Assembly: GCA_012295275.1 (NCBI GenBank)
Contig: CM022670.1
Location: forward strand, 14,535,862-14,599,861
Length of the DNA: 64,000 nucleotides
Reading direction: 5' to 3'
From: Chrysomallon squamiferum
Taxonomy: Eukaryota; Mollusca; Gastropoda; Neomphalida; Peltospiridae
The notes beneath the pieces are model-generated. The model was given only the letters and a program-made list of their open reading frames with translations. It made no database searches and was not told the DNA's origin. Shown one piece after another: positions 46,901-60,436 of the stretch (within the stretch, counting starts at the first letter, position 1; the number at the start of each line of letters is the position of its first letter). The translations under genes were made by a program, and so were the position numbers.

Positions 46901-48497
46901 TAAATTAAATGTATATATTATTATTTTCGTAATGGATTACAGTAATTAATAAGAAATTATTAAATCCAAAGATTTATTATAATGATTTATGATTTATTGT
47001 ACACATTTCCTCAAATTAATTGTAAGGACCACTTCTTTTTTACATTTTTGACTGAAATTTGTAACTATTATAACACGACAAGTTTCATCATCATCACTAA
47101 AACCATCACTAAACAGGGTAATAGTAATAACTGTCTTTTTGTCAGTGTAAGAAAACAAGAAAATGTCTATCATTTTTCAACAAATACAAATGATTAACAG
47201 CCCGAATATTAAATTTTAATTTCATGACTGCTTTATAGCCAAGATAAAAACTTAGCAATGACAAGTTACTATTCACTTTCTTTATGACTTTAGTAAATCA
47301 TTATATTTTTCCAATATGCAGACCTCTATCTACTGTTTATTATTAGTAGTATTGTTAGTGTTGTTGTTGTTGTTGTTGTTGTTGTTGCTGTTGTTGTCAT
47401 TTTGATAAATTTTCTTATGATCAATGTCATGATGTGTATTTATAGGGACTATGTTATGTATAAAACTGTATTATTTTCTGGCAAGGATCTTGAGTATAAA
47501 GAAATGATTATGTACCTAATATTGTAGAATTAATTAATTAATTCATTTATTTATTTATTCATTTATTTATGTATATATGTATTTATTTATGTATTTATGT
47601 ATTTATAATCATGATGATGATTATAATACTAATAATAATAATCATTATTATCGTCTACTTCTTCAGTATACATTGTCTTTTTATAATGACTTTTTTGTTG
47701 TTGTTGTAGTTCTTCTTCTTATTGTTATCATCATCGATCATCATCATCATCATTATCATTATTATTATTCTTATTCTTATTCTTATTATTATTATTGTTA
47801 TTGTTATCGTTATTGTTATTGTTATTATTATTATTATTATTACTTTAATTTTTAGTTTCATCAGAGAAAGAAACAGTGAGTTCCAAACCGTCGTCTGAAA
47901 AGACAACAATAACAGCTTTATCAATTACAACGGGAATGTTATCTTTATTTGTGATACTTTTGATTGTTGCTTTTATATGGTAAGTGTGAATTAAAGCAAA
48001 ACGCGGTTCTCTCTGGTAACTGTAATAAGAAAACATTGATCGATTATTGCAGAGTTACATAGAAATTAGTTATTTGAAATGCACTCATCCTCACATGAAC
48101 CTTTATACTGATATGTTTGGAAGTCCCAGTGTTATTAATATGTTTATTGAAATCAGGAATATAAGAAGCCTAAACTGATTATTGTAACATCTTAATTTTT
48201 AGGCTGCTTCGGATTCGGAATCGGTCAAACACCAGCGAACATACGGTATCGTTTGCCAAAAATGAAAGAACCCAGTCCAGAGCAGCAGCTACTTCATCAG
48301 CACTGTACGAAGTTCCTCACGAAGACATGAGTCGAGCAACCAGAAATGATGATCAGACGAATACAACAGATATGTCACAGTCAGACTATGAAAACACTTC
48401 ATTCCAAACTGATACCAGTCAAGAAATAAATGATTATGATAAACTAGATACTGATGTTGCTGGACAGGGATCTCCATATGACAAAATTAAAACGTAA
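40052..48497 (+). CDS. Receptor B: lectin, three EGF modules, TM, ITAM-like tail
   Basis: Eight exons join in frame to 454 codons plus TAA: 40052-40133, 41316-41522, 42471-42677, 44100-44243, 45046-45198, 45675-45827, 47856-47979 and 48203-48497. The build is that of receptor A, but the two membrane-proximal EGF exons are missing: one is absent with its surroundings, and at 47527 the acceptor of the other (TTGTAGAAT) runs straight into the ATTT-rich sequence that normally follows that exon. The second EGF exon has lost its last cysteine (GTDSTQ instead of GTDCTQ) and a glycine (QASW). The first lectin exon is followed by a duplicated half exon, and a transposon relic sits in the next intron. 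All four tail tyrosines are kept. The frame is open and probably functional, with one weakened EGF module. Confidence 0.85.
41316..42677 (+). CDS. Lectin exons of receptor B
   Basis: Exon 41316-41522 encodes VALHKPVYQSSYEDKNGF, ARAVDGVRSGDWHQI, YTWFEVDLKNTYFVF and VKIYFRYD. Exon 42471-42677 encodes RRNGVQVYANTAAHASNTG, then SVTGSKNEIV with a five-codon deletion, YVTVYQGTDNG and FVELEVY. The half exon at 41870-42008 between them is out of phase and is not included. Confidence 0.85.
41384..42345. repeat. 486-bp tandem duplication with orphan half lectin exon
   Basis: The 3' half of the first lectin exon plus following intron (41384-41869) recurs at 41870-42345; donors at 41523 and 42009 are 486 bases apart. 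The second copy encodes RAVDGVKHGHYEQC and YTWFEVDLKNTYFV but has no in-phase acceptor. It resembles receptor C (VKHGHYEQC) more than the adjacent exon of B (VRSGDWHQI). Confidence 0.88.
42780..43435 (+). mobile_element. Relic of a Tigger/pogo-type DNA transposon
   Basis: From ATG 42975 the frame reads MDPKKVSAKDSTEKKK, then after a shift MMSIALKHEIIDKK, and near 43105-43190 reads QKESVKAITLAKGVKIIYKL with stops. This is the start of a Tigger-like transposase (psq-type DNA-binding region). The catalytic part is deleted. Distal sequence with GGAACGGATTAAT and TTGAACTCGTAAGT resembles the 3' end of such elements. It sits in a receptor B intron, in the same direction as the gene, and cannot be active. 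Confidence 0.7.
43590..44020. repeat. ACT/ATT and ATTT microsatellites
   Basis: An ACT/ATT tract at 43590-43740 gives a Tyr-only open frame; ATTT-rich sequence at 43880-44020 precedes the first EGF exon of receptor B. Receptor C has a matching ATTT tract at 56050-56125. Confidence 0.9.
44100..45827 (+). CDS. Three EGF exons of receptor B
   Basis: 44100-44243 (CDKLCSRRHC, GCQTGWTGSDC), 45046-45198 (CIKLCQNRHC, then GCQASWKGTDS, final Cys replaced by Ser) and 45675-45827 (CNKNCKDRHC, KCQAGWKGTDC). Loss of the eighth cysteine leaves an unpaired partner in the second module. Confidence 0.87.
47856..48497 (+). CDS. Transmembrane and ITAM-like tail exons of receptor B
   Basis: Exon 47856-47979 encodes the helix MLSLFVILLIVAFIW. 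Exon 48203-48497 encodes a 97-residue tail with ALYEVP, SDYENTSF, NDYDKL and SPYDKI unchanged from receptor A (Y392, Y419, Y435, Y449). Most differences from A fall between the motifs. Confidence 0.87.
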
Positions 48498-50412
48498 TAC
48501 AAAAATGTGATTTCACTATTTGTATTTCTGAATGTTCTGGCAAGACTTGAGAAAGTCCAGTGTTTATATCACAAATGTCAATACACTGAAATCTGTAAAA
48601 TAATGAACTAAGGTATTACCAAGTTTATATCAGATATTTTCCAAATATTATCAATGGACAAACAACTGTTGTACAAATTAGAGTATACACTCAGTAACAG
48701 TATTACATATCGCTGAATTTTATCATATTTTGAAACAACAGTTGTACAAATTCGATTATTTACTCAGATGTATCTCAAATATCTTATTTTACATATCAAA
48801 TTACTTATGCAGATATACCTCTCATAATTTATTTTGCATATTTAATTAGTTACTCATATATCTCTTACATTTTACAATGTAACATACAACCATGATATGG
48901 CTGTTTCAGTGAAACTACTTCAAAACTGTGAAACAAATAAAGATATACATTTTACTTCCCTTGTTTTGTTTACTTTTTACATTCCGACATATAGGCACAC
49001 ACACGCATACATACATACATACACACACATATATACATACATACATACATATAAACATGCACAGACATACAAACATGCATACATATATACATAACATAAA
49101 TAATTACACATTACATTTGTGTAATTTACGAGTGGAATAATATCTGTATCAATTTTTTACTTTGTAAACAAGGATCAAAAGATAACATGCCAAATGTGAA
49201 ACATCATGCTATCATTTACAACAGTTGACAAACCAAACGTTTTGCGACATATTTGAAAAAAAAAAAAAAAAATAAGAATGAGGTATATCATTTTTCCATA
49301 AGTCATCTTTTCATCGTTATGAAAATAACCTGTTCTTCTCTATTCTGATTTGGCCTGTATTACTTTGAGAATACTCGTATTCAAATCGTCGTTATTATCA
49401 ACCTTTAACGCGAATGTAGTAAATAAGGGTCTGGTGATAAGAGGTTCTATGTTGCGCAAACGTGTTTTTCTCACAAATAAGCGTATTCACTTTCTAGCAT
49501 GTTGTTCAGTAGCAGAACCAGAACAGACCGGGTGATAAGAGGTTCTATGTTGCATAAACGTGTTTTTCTAGATGACACTTTAATTCTGACAAATAGGCGT
49601 ATTCATTTTCTACAGCGTTGTTCAGAAGCAGAACCAGGACAGACCTTAAGTAACAAATATAACGTTATTTAATTTACTTTTCTAAATTTAACTTTTAATA
49701 AATTATTGCGTGTCGATGTGAATGCTTCAGCCATGGTAAACGTGATTGTGCTCATTACAGATTCAAGAGTGCATATCTTTCCCCCACGTTAACCAGGAGA
49801 CAGTGTTGTCTGACCAACAGTTTGTTTTGTTTTAGTGTGTTAGTAGATAGATAATTGAGTTTTTAACAAAAGTATGATAATGTATAAATGAGTTTCTTAC
49901 CAACAGTGATAAACAATATTTTACATGAGTTGTATTCAAAAGGTCCTCTAACAGAAAATATTATTACTAAAATTTTATAGCTGATGATCATATTTATTTT
50001 CATTTTATTTATCGTCATCTGCATTATCATAATTATTTCATTGTTGTTGTTAGTGTTACACGCTATTGAAAACGCATACAGAAAATGTTGTCAACCGGGA
50101 AGGTGTCACGGTTAAGTGAACACCAATTCATGACTTTAACTCGTTGTGTTACTTGTCCTGCCTAGCTATGCGGTAAGGAGAACTGTGAAAAGAAATATTT
50201 AATGTGCAAGCAGTTGTATATAGTGAAGTTTGTTGCATTAACTGAGTTTATATTAGATAGTTATAAATTAAATATATATCATTTCTGATGATTATGATAA
50301 AGATGACGATCATATCTGTATTAATAATACTAATAGTAGTCCAAAGAAGAAGAGGAACAAGAAGAAGAAGGACAATAACATCAACAACAACAACAACAAC
50401 AACAAGAACAAC

Positions 50413-50491
<79 letters not shown>

Positions 50492-53149
50492 CATCAACAG
50501 ATTAAGAAATTAAGAAATTAATAAATCCAAAATATTTTGCGGGAACTGAGGAAAGATATTCTATTGTTCTTATTTGTATTTTTCCTGTAGCTGAGGCTGA
50601 TGTTACATAGTATATCGCATATAAGAACAATTGCTAAAATGTCGACATCTTTTACTTATATTTATTTTTATAATTTCACTTTATTCCAGAATCGTATATT
50701 ACTTCATAAGTAGAGATGTAACTATATCTCGTACTTTATTCGTGTAATATGTACAAACAAGAAAACACAGAAATAGTAATAGAATTTTTCATAATAGCAG
50801 AAGTTATTGTATTTTATTAATATTACAACGAGGATTGCTATACTCTAATATCGACAACAACAACTAGTACTTCAACAAGGATTACCATACTATTATATAA
50901 ACAACAGCTACTACTACAACAAAATCAGCAACAATTACTATTACAACAAGGATTACCATGCTATAATATAAACTATAACTACAAGAAGGATTACCATACT
51001 AATATAAACAATTAATACTAATAAATATTACCATATCTAACATAACAACAACTACTACTACAACAACAAGCATTACCATGCTATAATGTAAACAACAGTG
51101 CTACTACAACGAGGTGTTCCATCTGTAACACAAACAACAACTACTAGTACGACAGTAAAGAGTACCATACTGTTACTCCCATTGCTGTTGCTGCTGCAAT
51201 TACAACAACACCTACCATTACTATTGTTATTAATAAAGGATGAAATACAAAGTATTAATCTATACAATATCCGAACATATGTTTATGCTGAGAGGCATTC
51301 ACTCACACACAGACACACCCACACACACCTGCCTATAGTTGCATACATACAGATATACACACTCACGCATACTATACATACATACAGAAACATATATTCA
51401 TACACATATATTCAGAAGCATGCACAGACATACACACACACTTACATACATACATGCATATATACATATAATGATATATAAAGGTATGCATACATAACTT
51501 AAATAATTATACATTGCATTAGTGTAAGTTTCGAGTGGAATATTTTAAACGTGCAACTATAATATCTGTATCTATTTTTTACTTTGTAAACAAGGAACAA
51601 AAGCTAATACGCCAAAGGTAAAACAGCTGACACATTTAACAGACAAAAAAAAAAAGAAAGTGATCATATATCATTTTTCCATTCGTCATCTATTCATCGT
51701 GTTATGGGAATAACCTGCTGTTCTCTATTCAGATTTAGCCTGTATTATTTTGAGATTACTCGTATTCGATTGGTCGTTATTAGAACCCTTTAACGAGAGT
51801 GTAGTAAATACAATTTGATGATAGGGTTTCTACGTTGCACAAACGTGTTTTTCTAGATGACAGTTTAATTCTCCATAAATAGGCGTGTTCTGGATAAGTC
51901 TTTATTTTCTAGCAGAACCAGGACAGATCTTAAGTAATAAAAAATAATGTGATTTAATTTACTCTTCCAAATTTAACTTTTAATAAATTATTGTGTGTCG
52001 ATTTGAAAGCTTCAGCCATGTGAAACGTGGTTGTGCTCATTAGAGGTTCAAGACTGCATATCTTGCCCCACGTTAACCAAGAGAAAGTGTTGTCTGACCA
52101 ACAGTTTATTAGTGTGTTAGTGTGTTAGTAGATTACTGATAATCAATAAATGATATTTTTAACAACAGTATGAAACAATAGTACATGAGTTTTAAGGTCT
52201 CACACTGAATATATTATTACTAAAAACTACTGATTTTTTTAAATTTTATTTGACTGATGTGTTACAATCTGATAGGTTACAGCTGGATAACACAAAGTGC
52301 ATTTGTCGAATAATGCACTTTCCGGTGTTACTTAAGATGTCGTACAAAACTGTGCTATGTATTTTGCCACTCGTGTATATACAATTATTCCTGTATGGAA
52401 TGACATTCTATTTTTTTATATTGATATTTTTCCTGTAGAGGGTAATGTCACATACTATATCGCATATCCAGTCACTGGTAAAATTTCGAGAGCTTTTAAT
52501 TACATTTATTTTTATAATTGCAGGTTATTCCAGAGTCGTATGTTACTTCAGAAGTAGATATGTAACTATATCTAGTATTTTTTTCGGGTAATATGTACAA
52601 ACAAGAAATCACAGAAATAGTAATACTATTTTTGATACTAGCAGCCATTATTGTATTTTATTAATTTTACAACGAGGATTACTGTATTTTAACATTGATA
52701 ACAACAACTACTACTTCAACGAGGATTACCATACTAAAATATAAACAACGACTACTATTACAATCAAGATTACCATAATATAACACAAACTGCAATAACT
52801 GATACTACAACAAGGATTACCATGCTATAATACAAACAACAACTACAAGGATTACCATACTAACATAAACAACTACTACTAATACGTTTTACCATATATA
52901 ACATAACAACAACTACTACTACAACAACAAGCATTACCATGCTATAATATAAACAAAAATGCTACTACAACGAGGTGTTCCATACTGTAACACAAACAAC
53001 AGCTACTAGTACAACAGTAAAGATTACCATACTGCTACAGCCATTGCTGTTGCTGCTGCAATTACAACAACTACCATTACTAGAGTTTTTAATAAAGGAT
53101 GAAATGAGATATCTATAAAATTTACGAACATATGTTTATGCTGAGAGAC

Positions 53150-53183
<34 letters not shown>

Positions 53184-53419
53184 TATAAAAGAAATAAAGA
53201 CAGCTAACTGTGGCACACACATTATAACTCATATAACTTGGAAACGTACACATAGAACATATCGTCTTTTCTTCATTTATTATATTTGCTCACTCATGTC
53301 TAATGCAGTTTCAAGCGATATTAGAGCACTTATTATGTCAGCCTTATACAAACACAAGGATCAGAGGGAGACTTTCTATATTTTCTTCCTCGGTGACAAA
53401 ATTAAATAATTTAAACACT
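48498..53419 (+). repeat. Array spacer after receptor B, internally duplicated
   Basis: No gene is seen. The spacer module occurs twice (about 49105-49950 and 51508-52240), each followed by the GGATTACCAT minisatellite (about 50820-51200 and 52670-53090). Microsatellites include CATA at 48990-49095, AAT at 50415-50490 and CA at 51300-51470 and 53152-53182. Confidence 0.75.
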
Positions 53420-53501
53420 ATGATCACATCACGGATATATTCACGTGTTCTACTTTATTTTTTATTTATTTTACAAACAGAGGAAATTAATGCCTCTTTT
53501 G
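53420..53501 (+). CDS. Signal-peptide exon of receptor C
   Basis: ATG 53420, MITSRIYSRVLLYFLFILQT then EEINASF, donor GTAAGT in phase 1. The second residue differs from the MA start of the other copies. Confidence 0.8.
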
Positions 53502-54463
53502 GTAAGTAATAAAATACTTAATTATTAATCATTTGCAAGTAACCTTGTAGTTAGTTATACATCGTCTTACAGTAATGTGATATCATGCTCTTATATAGCA
53601 AAACTAATATACTGTGTCAAGTGAGTAAGTTTATATGTTTTGCTAGGAAAGTAAAATAAGTGAAGAGAGAAATATGTAAGATATTTAGAGAAATAGAGGA
53701 AGGCGAGAAAATAGATTCAGTTTTAGACATAAAGTTAATGAGACAAAAGAAGGATGAGAATGGACAAAGTGATATACTCAGAATAAAAGGAAAAAGAGAA
53801 ATTACTACTTCTACTACTACTACTACTACTACTAAAGAATACTTCTACTGTTACTGCTACTACTTGTTTACTATACCCTGTGCTTCTGTTACTATTGCAA
53901 CCGCTGATGCTGCTACTACTAATACAAAACTTACAGCCACACTTACTGTTGGTATTCTCTTACTGGTAGCATTACTACTACCATGATACTATTTTTAATG
54001 TTCGCAGTATAATAACGCGAATTCAAACTGACAGCTTGTTTTAAACTTGATAATTAAACTCAGTCGTCTCTTCTTTTACAAGTCCTTATTCTGACCCAGA
54101 TAACTGCTATTGACCTAAATTACGTTTTATCTTCGAAAAATAACATGTCACGCAAACTTATATAATTATCAGGTTGAAATTTTAAAATGGTGAAGCATTC
54201 ATTTCCTTTTAATATATGTGCGTGTATATGTATGTATGCACACACACACGCATATAAATACGTCTGTCTCTGCAGAGAAGTATTTATATTACTTTAGCAA
54301 GGACGATAGTTTCTACTTTCTAAATAATATATATACATATGCATTTATGAATGTATGCATGTATGTATGTTTGTATGAATGCATGCAAATGTGTATTTAT
54401 ATTTTTATAAAGTTAAATATTGTGTCCTTATTATAGTAGCAGTACACACACACACAGACATAC

Positions 54464-54605
<142 letters not shown>

Positions 54606-55109
54606 GTGGGTTTCCAGAAAATACAGTAATAAGCAAATAATAACTTAGCTATATAAATATTATATCAATATTAATAACTTAACTATTTACATATCCTGTC
54701 TTTCAAGTTTGGAGTAAAAATAAATGATAAAAACAATAAGTATAATAATATAATATAATTTACGTCATGATGCATTGAAAGATTATAATGTATTATGTTG
54801 TTGACTGTACACATTATTTATCTCTATTGCAGTTAACATAGCTCTACACAAACCGGTCTACCAGAGTTCTTACAAAGACAAAAACTTTTATGATCCAGCT
54901 AGAGCTGTAGATGGTGTAAAACACGGACATTATGAGCAGTGTATTCACACAGCTACCAACAGAAAGTACACATGGTTTGAAGTGGATTTGGAAAATATAT
55001 ACTTTGTTTTTTGAAGTTAAAATCTACTTTAGATATGATTGTAAGTAAAACTGTTACTGCTTTCAACATTGTTACATTATTTTATCCACACAGCTTTGAA
55101 TACACGCAC

Positions 55110-55122
55110 ATATATACATACA

Positions 55123-55153
<31 letters not shown>

Positions 55154-55154
55154 T

Positions 55155-55205
<51 letters not shown>
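55110..55205. repeat. CATA and TA microsatellite
   Basis: (CATA)n followed by (TA)n in the intron between the two lectin exons of receptor C. Confidence 0.93.
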
Positions 55206-55209
<4 letters not shown>

Positions 55210-56050
55210 ATACATATAAACAACAGTATATGTGTAAAGCAGGAATACATTATTATAGAGACCAATACACCCATTACTAGCAGGAACATTATTTGAAATA
55301 CTAGTTTTATAAATTACTTGATATGAATGGATGATTAAATAAAATGAATAAAGAACATATGATTTTTGTTGCAAAACCGCTACATTTAGTGATAAACAAG
55401 ATGTTGTTTTTGTTGTATTGGCTGTGAAACTTTTTATAAACATAATACATTAATCATTTATTATATTAATATATTGTTTTTAGATAAGTTAAGAAGAAAT
55501 GGTGTACAGGTGTATGCTAACACAGCGGCACATGCATCTAATACAGGACATCTGTGTGGTAGTGTTACTGGTAGTACAAATGAAATTGTGAACATCACTT
55601 GTAACGTCAACGCTAGATACGTGACTGTTTATCAAGGAACAGATAATGGAGCGTCCACAGCACTGGACTTTGTGGAGCTTGAGGTGTACAGTAAGTGAAA
55701 ACGAATTTATTATATTTCACTTCGTATGAGATTTTGGCTTAAAAAAAAAGCAAAATAATAATAAAAAAAAAAATAAATAAATAAATAAATTAAAAAAAAA
55801 AAAACAAAAAAAAAAACAAAGAACGAAGTAACTACCAATATATAATATAAATTGATATTTCTTGCCACTATTACTATTTCTGCCGTTGCAGCTGCTGCTG
55901 CTCCTACTACTACTACTTTTTAAGATCATTTTAAAATAATTTTTTAATAAAAACACATCAAGCAGAAATATTATTTTCTTTTATCTTTTTTGCATATTTT
56001 TTTCAGTTTTGTAATTCAGTTTAATTATTTAATTATTTTTTTATTTATTA

Positions 56051-56113
<63 letters not shown>

Positions 56114-56202
56114 TTCATTCATTCATTAATTTATTTATTTATACGTACATTCATTAATAATACGGTTTCTTTTTTTTGTCTTTTTTTATTTATATTGATC
56201 AG

Positions 56203-59200
56203 CCTGTGAGACAGGATATTATGATTCTAGTTGTGACAAGTTGTGTAGCAGTCGACACTGTCAACAGAACTCTCCATGTCCTGCTGACACTGGATCTTGT
56301 ACTGGTGGATGTCAGGTTGGATGGACTGGATCTGATTGTATTCAAGGTACATATAATACCTGGCTCTGTTCCCATATTTGTTTGATATATATAAGTATCA
56401 CTCTTTTTATTTGTATATTACACAGCATTATCCACACTGTTGTACAATCATTAATTTTCCCACTGTAAGATCACAATTTACCCATTATAAAATTTTGAAC
56501 CATTTATATTTATGAAACTAGTTATCGAAAACCTAGAACAGAATTCAATATTTTAGAAACAGTTACTTTAATAGAATGAATGTTTAATTAGTCACCCGTC
56601 ACACGAACATGGTCTTCAGTATAATTATCTGCCACAAGCTGAATGTACCTTATTTAAAACGATATCTGAATTATTGGTAGTTTGTATTCTAGTGTATTAA
56701 TTTATCATTCAGGTTTTGTTTATTTCAAAATATCGTTTTTATCGTATTAAATATACATCATTTATCACTATAATATACTCTATTTTAATTTTATGTTGTA
56801 ATTTGATTGGTTTACATCAAATGCCAAGCAGGTTGTAAAGGAACTGACTTTAGTGAAGGTTCACGTATTTTAACATATTTAAAAGAATAAATACATTTAT
56901 AAACTAATTTTTATGTTTATTATAAATATATTTCGCTATTTGCCGCATTGCATTGTCATTGAAACATATATTTATTAAATACCCGTTGTGATCAATTATG
57001 TCAGGAAGGATGGAAAAGAAATGACTGTAGGATAGTGGCATGTCTTTTACAAACTTTTTGTAACTGTACATACATTCATCGAACCTATAAAATTAAATAT
57101 AAAAGCTACATTTATATATATATCTATATATAGATGCATGACTTTTACCTATTTTTCTAACTGTACACTAAATATAACAGCTAAATTTATTTTCAAAACA
57201 AAATTATATATATGTATTAATAGTATTTAGTGGAAATATGGTACGTTATAACATCTAACTGTATTTAGATATATATGGTAAAACACTGAGTTTCAGCTTC
57301 TGACTCTAATCATATATTATTTCTTTTCCAGCCTGTACACGTTACATAAGTTACGGACCAAACTGCATTAAACTGTGTCAGAATCGTCACTGTGCTTTAG
57401 AAAACCCACCCTGCGACATCTACCGTGGGGACTGTGGTACCAGTGGATGTCAGGCAGGCTGGAAAGGAACTGACTGTACTCAAGGTTTACTTCTTTTACA
57501 TAGTTTTCTAATTGTAAATACATTCATGCATCTGTTGAGTTAGATTTCCAGTTAAATTTATTGTACTTAATTGTGTTAGAAGACTACTCTTTTAAAAAAA
57601 TTCTTTTTAACAGACGTACAGTGGTTATGTATTAATCTTTGCTGTATTATTTGTTTGCTTTGATTTATCTGTCAGTTTATTTCACTGAATGTGAATGTTT
57701 AAATCATTAGGTTTAACAATCATTTGATGTTTGATCATGCCTTACTAATTATTTAAACGTTGTTTTATGCTGGACTTTAGTGCACGCTTGTCTTTTCTTA
57801 TATCATTATCATTCGTGAAATCGTCATTGTTGTATGTTCCTACTAATCACTTTAGCATGTTTTTACGTAGCACTTTATTGCACGTTCATATATTCTTATT
57901 CCATTTTTACAGATATTAATAATTTGTATGTTGCTTTTAATTCTTAATCTCTTTCCAGCATGTACATATCATTCCACTTACGGACCTAACTGTAACAAAA
58001 ATTGTAAAGATCGTCACTGTGCTTCAACAAATGCACCCTGCGATGTACAGTATGGAAATTGCGGTAAAGGTAGATGTCAGGCAGGATGGAGGGGAACAGA
58101 CTGTACACAAGGTAACTGAATTTTCACGAATTCTGATAAAACTATTTAAATTTGTTTATTTTACTTAACTCTACTAGAAGACTACTGTTTTAAAGTTTTT
58201 CTTTTTAACAGAATTACAGTGTACATGTATTAATCTTTTTTGTATTTTTTTATTTCTTAAATTGTATGTCAACTAATTCTCTGGCTGTCTATATGTAAAT
58301 CGTTAGTTTTAGCACTTGATGTTTGACCGTGCATTGCTAGTCATTGTAACATGCTTTTATATTGGATTTCAGTGAACGCTTTTCTCTTCTTATACCATTC
58401 TTACCAGTGTGAAATAATCATTGCTGTATGTTCGTACTAATCACTATAACATGTTTTTACGTAGCACTTTATCGCACGTTCATATTTTCTTATTCCATTT
58501 TAACAGATATTAATCATATTTAATTGTTAATTTTAAAAATGTATATTTATTGACCTTATCGCCAAATTACATTATGACAAAGAAAATAAATTAAATATAT
58601 GTAATATTATTTTCGTAATGGATTACTTAACAAGAAATTATTAAATCCAAAAGTGTATTATAATGATTTATGATTTATTTTTTACATTTCCTCAAATTAA
58701 TTGTAAGGACCACCTCTTTTTTATATTTTTGTCTGAAATTTGTAACTATTATAACTCGACAAATTTCATCATCATCACTAAAAACATCACTAAACAAGGT
58801 AATAGTAATAACTGTCTTTTTGTCAGTGTAAGAAAACAAGAAAATGTATATAATTTTCCAACAAATACAAATGATTAACAGCCCGAATATTAAATTTTAA
58901 TTTCATGTTTTTAGTTCATATTTGACTGCTTTATAGCCAACATAAAAACTTAGCAATGACAAATTACTATTCACTTTCTTTATGAATATGCAGACCTCTA
59001 TCTACTGTTTATTATTAGTAGTATTGTTAGTGTTGTTGTTGTTGTTCTTGATGTTGCTGTTGTCATTTTGATAAATTTTCTTATGATCAAAGTCATGATG
59101 TATAAAACTGTATTATTTTCTTGTAAGGATCTTGAGTACAAAAAAATGATTCTGTACCTAATATTGTAGAATGTCCTTCTGGTAAATACGGAGATGGATG

Positions 59201-59313
59201 TTCACATAACTGTGATGAAAGACACTGCTTTGGAGGACAGAAATGTGATTCAGAAACTGGACAATGTATTGATGGATGCATTCCTGGATGGGAAGGAATT
59301 TCATGTTCAGAAG
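56203..59313 (+). CDS. Four EGF exons of receptor C
   Basis: 56203-56346 (CDKLCSSRHC, GCQVGWTGSDC), 57332-57484 (CIKLCQNRHC, GCQAGWKGTDC, with the final Cys kept), 57959-58111 (CNKNCKDRHC, RCQAGWRGTDC) and 59170-59313 (CSHNCDERHC, GCIPGWEGISC). The receptor A exon at 35490 has no counterpart here. All four modules keep their cysteines. Confidence 0.85.
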
Positions 59314-59315
59314 GT

Positions 59316-59330
59316 ATGTGTGTATGTATG

Positions 59331-59364
<34 letters not shown>

Positions 59365-59410
59365 TGTATGTATGTATGTATGTGTGTGTATATGTATGTA
59401 TGCAATATGT
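59316..59410. repeat. GTAT microsatellite at a donor site
   Basis: The GTATGT donor of the last EGF exon begins a (GTAT)n tract; receptor A has a shorter one at 36339-36380. The repeat offers many extra in-phase-ambiguous GT sites. Confidence 0.9.
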
Positions 59411-59523
59411 ATGTTTCTATGTGTGTACGTATATATCAGATCGAAGCTTTCCTATCGTTTTGGTAAAATGAGTATTCGTGCAAAATAGTGTAATGAAATA
59501 TATGTATCAGTTTGTGCTTTAAT

Positions 59524-59554
<31 letters not shown>

Positions 59555-59794
59555 TGTATTTATAATGATGATGATGATTATACTACTACTAATAATAATC
59601 ATTATCATTGTCTACTTCTTCAGTATACACTGTCTTTTTATAATGACTTTTTTGTTGTTGCTGTAGTTCTTCTTCCTATTATTATCATCATCGATCATCA
59701 TCATCATCATCATCATTATTATTATTATTATTATTATTATTGTTATTGTTATTGTTATTATTGTTATTATTATTATTATTACTTTAATTTTTAG

Positions 59795-60436
59795 TTTCAT
59801 CAAAGAAAGAAACAGTGACTTGCAAACTGTCGTCTGAAAAGACAACAATAACAGCTTTATCAATTACAACAGGAATGCTATCTTTATTTGTGATAATTTT
59901 CATTGTTGTTAGTATATGGTAAGTCTGAATTAAAGCAAAACGCGGTTCTCTCTCGTACCTGTAATAAGAAAACATTGATCGATCATTGCAGAGTTACATA
60001 GAAATTAGTTACTTGAAATGCACTAACCCGCACATGAACCTTTATACTGATATGTTTGGAAGTCTCAGTGTTATTAATATGTTTATAAAAATCAGGATTT
60101 TCAGCAGCCTAAACTGATTATTGTAACAACTTAATTTTTAGGCGGCTTCGGATTCGGAATCGGTCACACACCAGCGAACATACGGTATCGTTTGCCAAAA
60201 CTGAAAGAACCCAGTCCACAGCAGCAGCTACTTCGTCAGCACTGTACGAAGTTTCTCATGAAGAGATGAATCGAGCAACCAGAAATGATGATCAGAGGAA
60301 TACAAGTGATGTGGCACAGTCACACTATGATAACACTTCATACCAAGCTGATACCACTCAAGAAAGAAATGATTATGATAGACTAGATACTGATTTTGCT
60401 GGACAGGGATCTCCATATGACAAAATTAAAACGTAA
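59795..60436 (+). CDS. Transmembrane and tail exons of receptor C
   Basis: Exon 59795-59918 encodes the helix MLSLFVIIFIVVSIW. Exon 60142-60436 encodes a 97-residue tail with ALYEVS, SHYDNTSY, NDYDRL and SPYDKI; an additional tyrosine arises in NTSYQ. The YxxL-x10-YxxI layout is kept. Confidence 0.8.
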
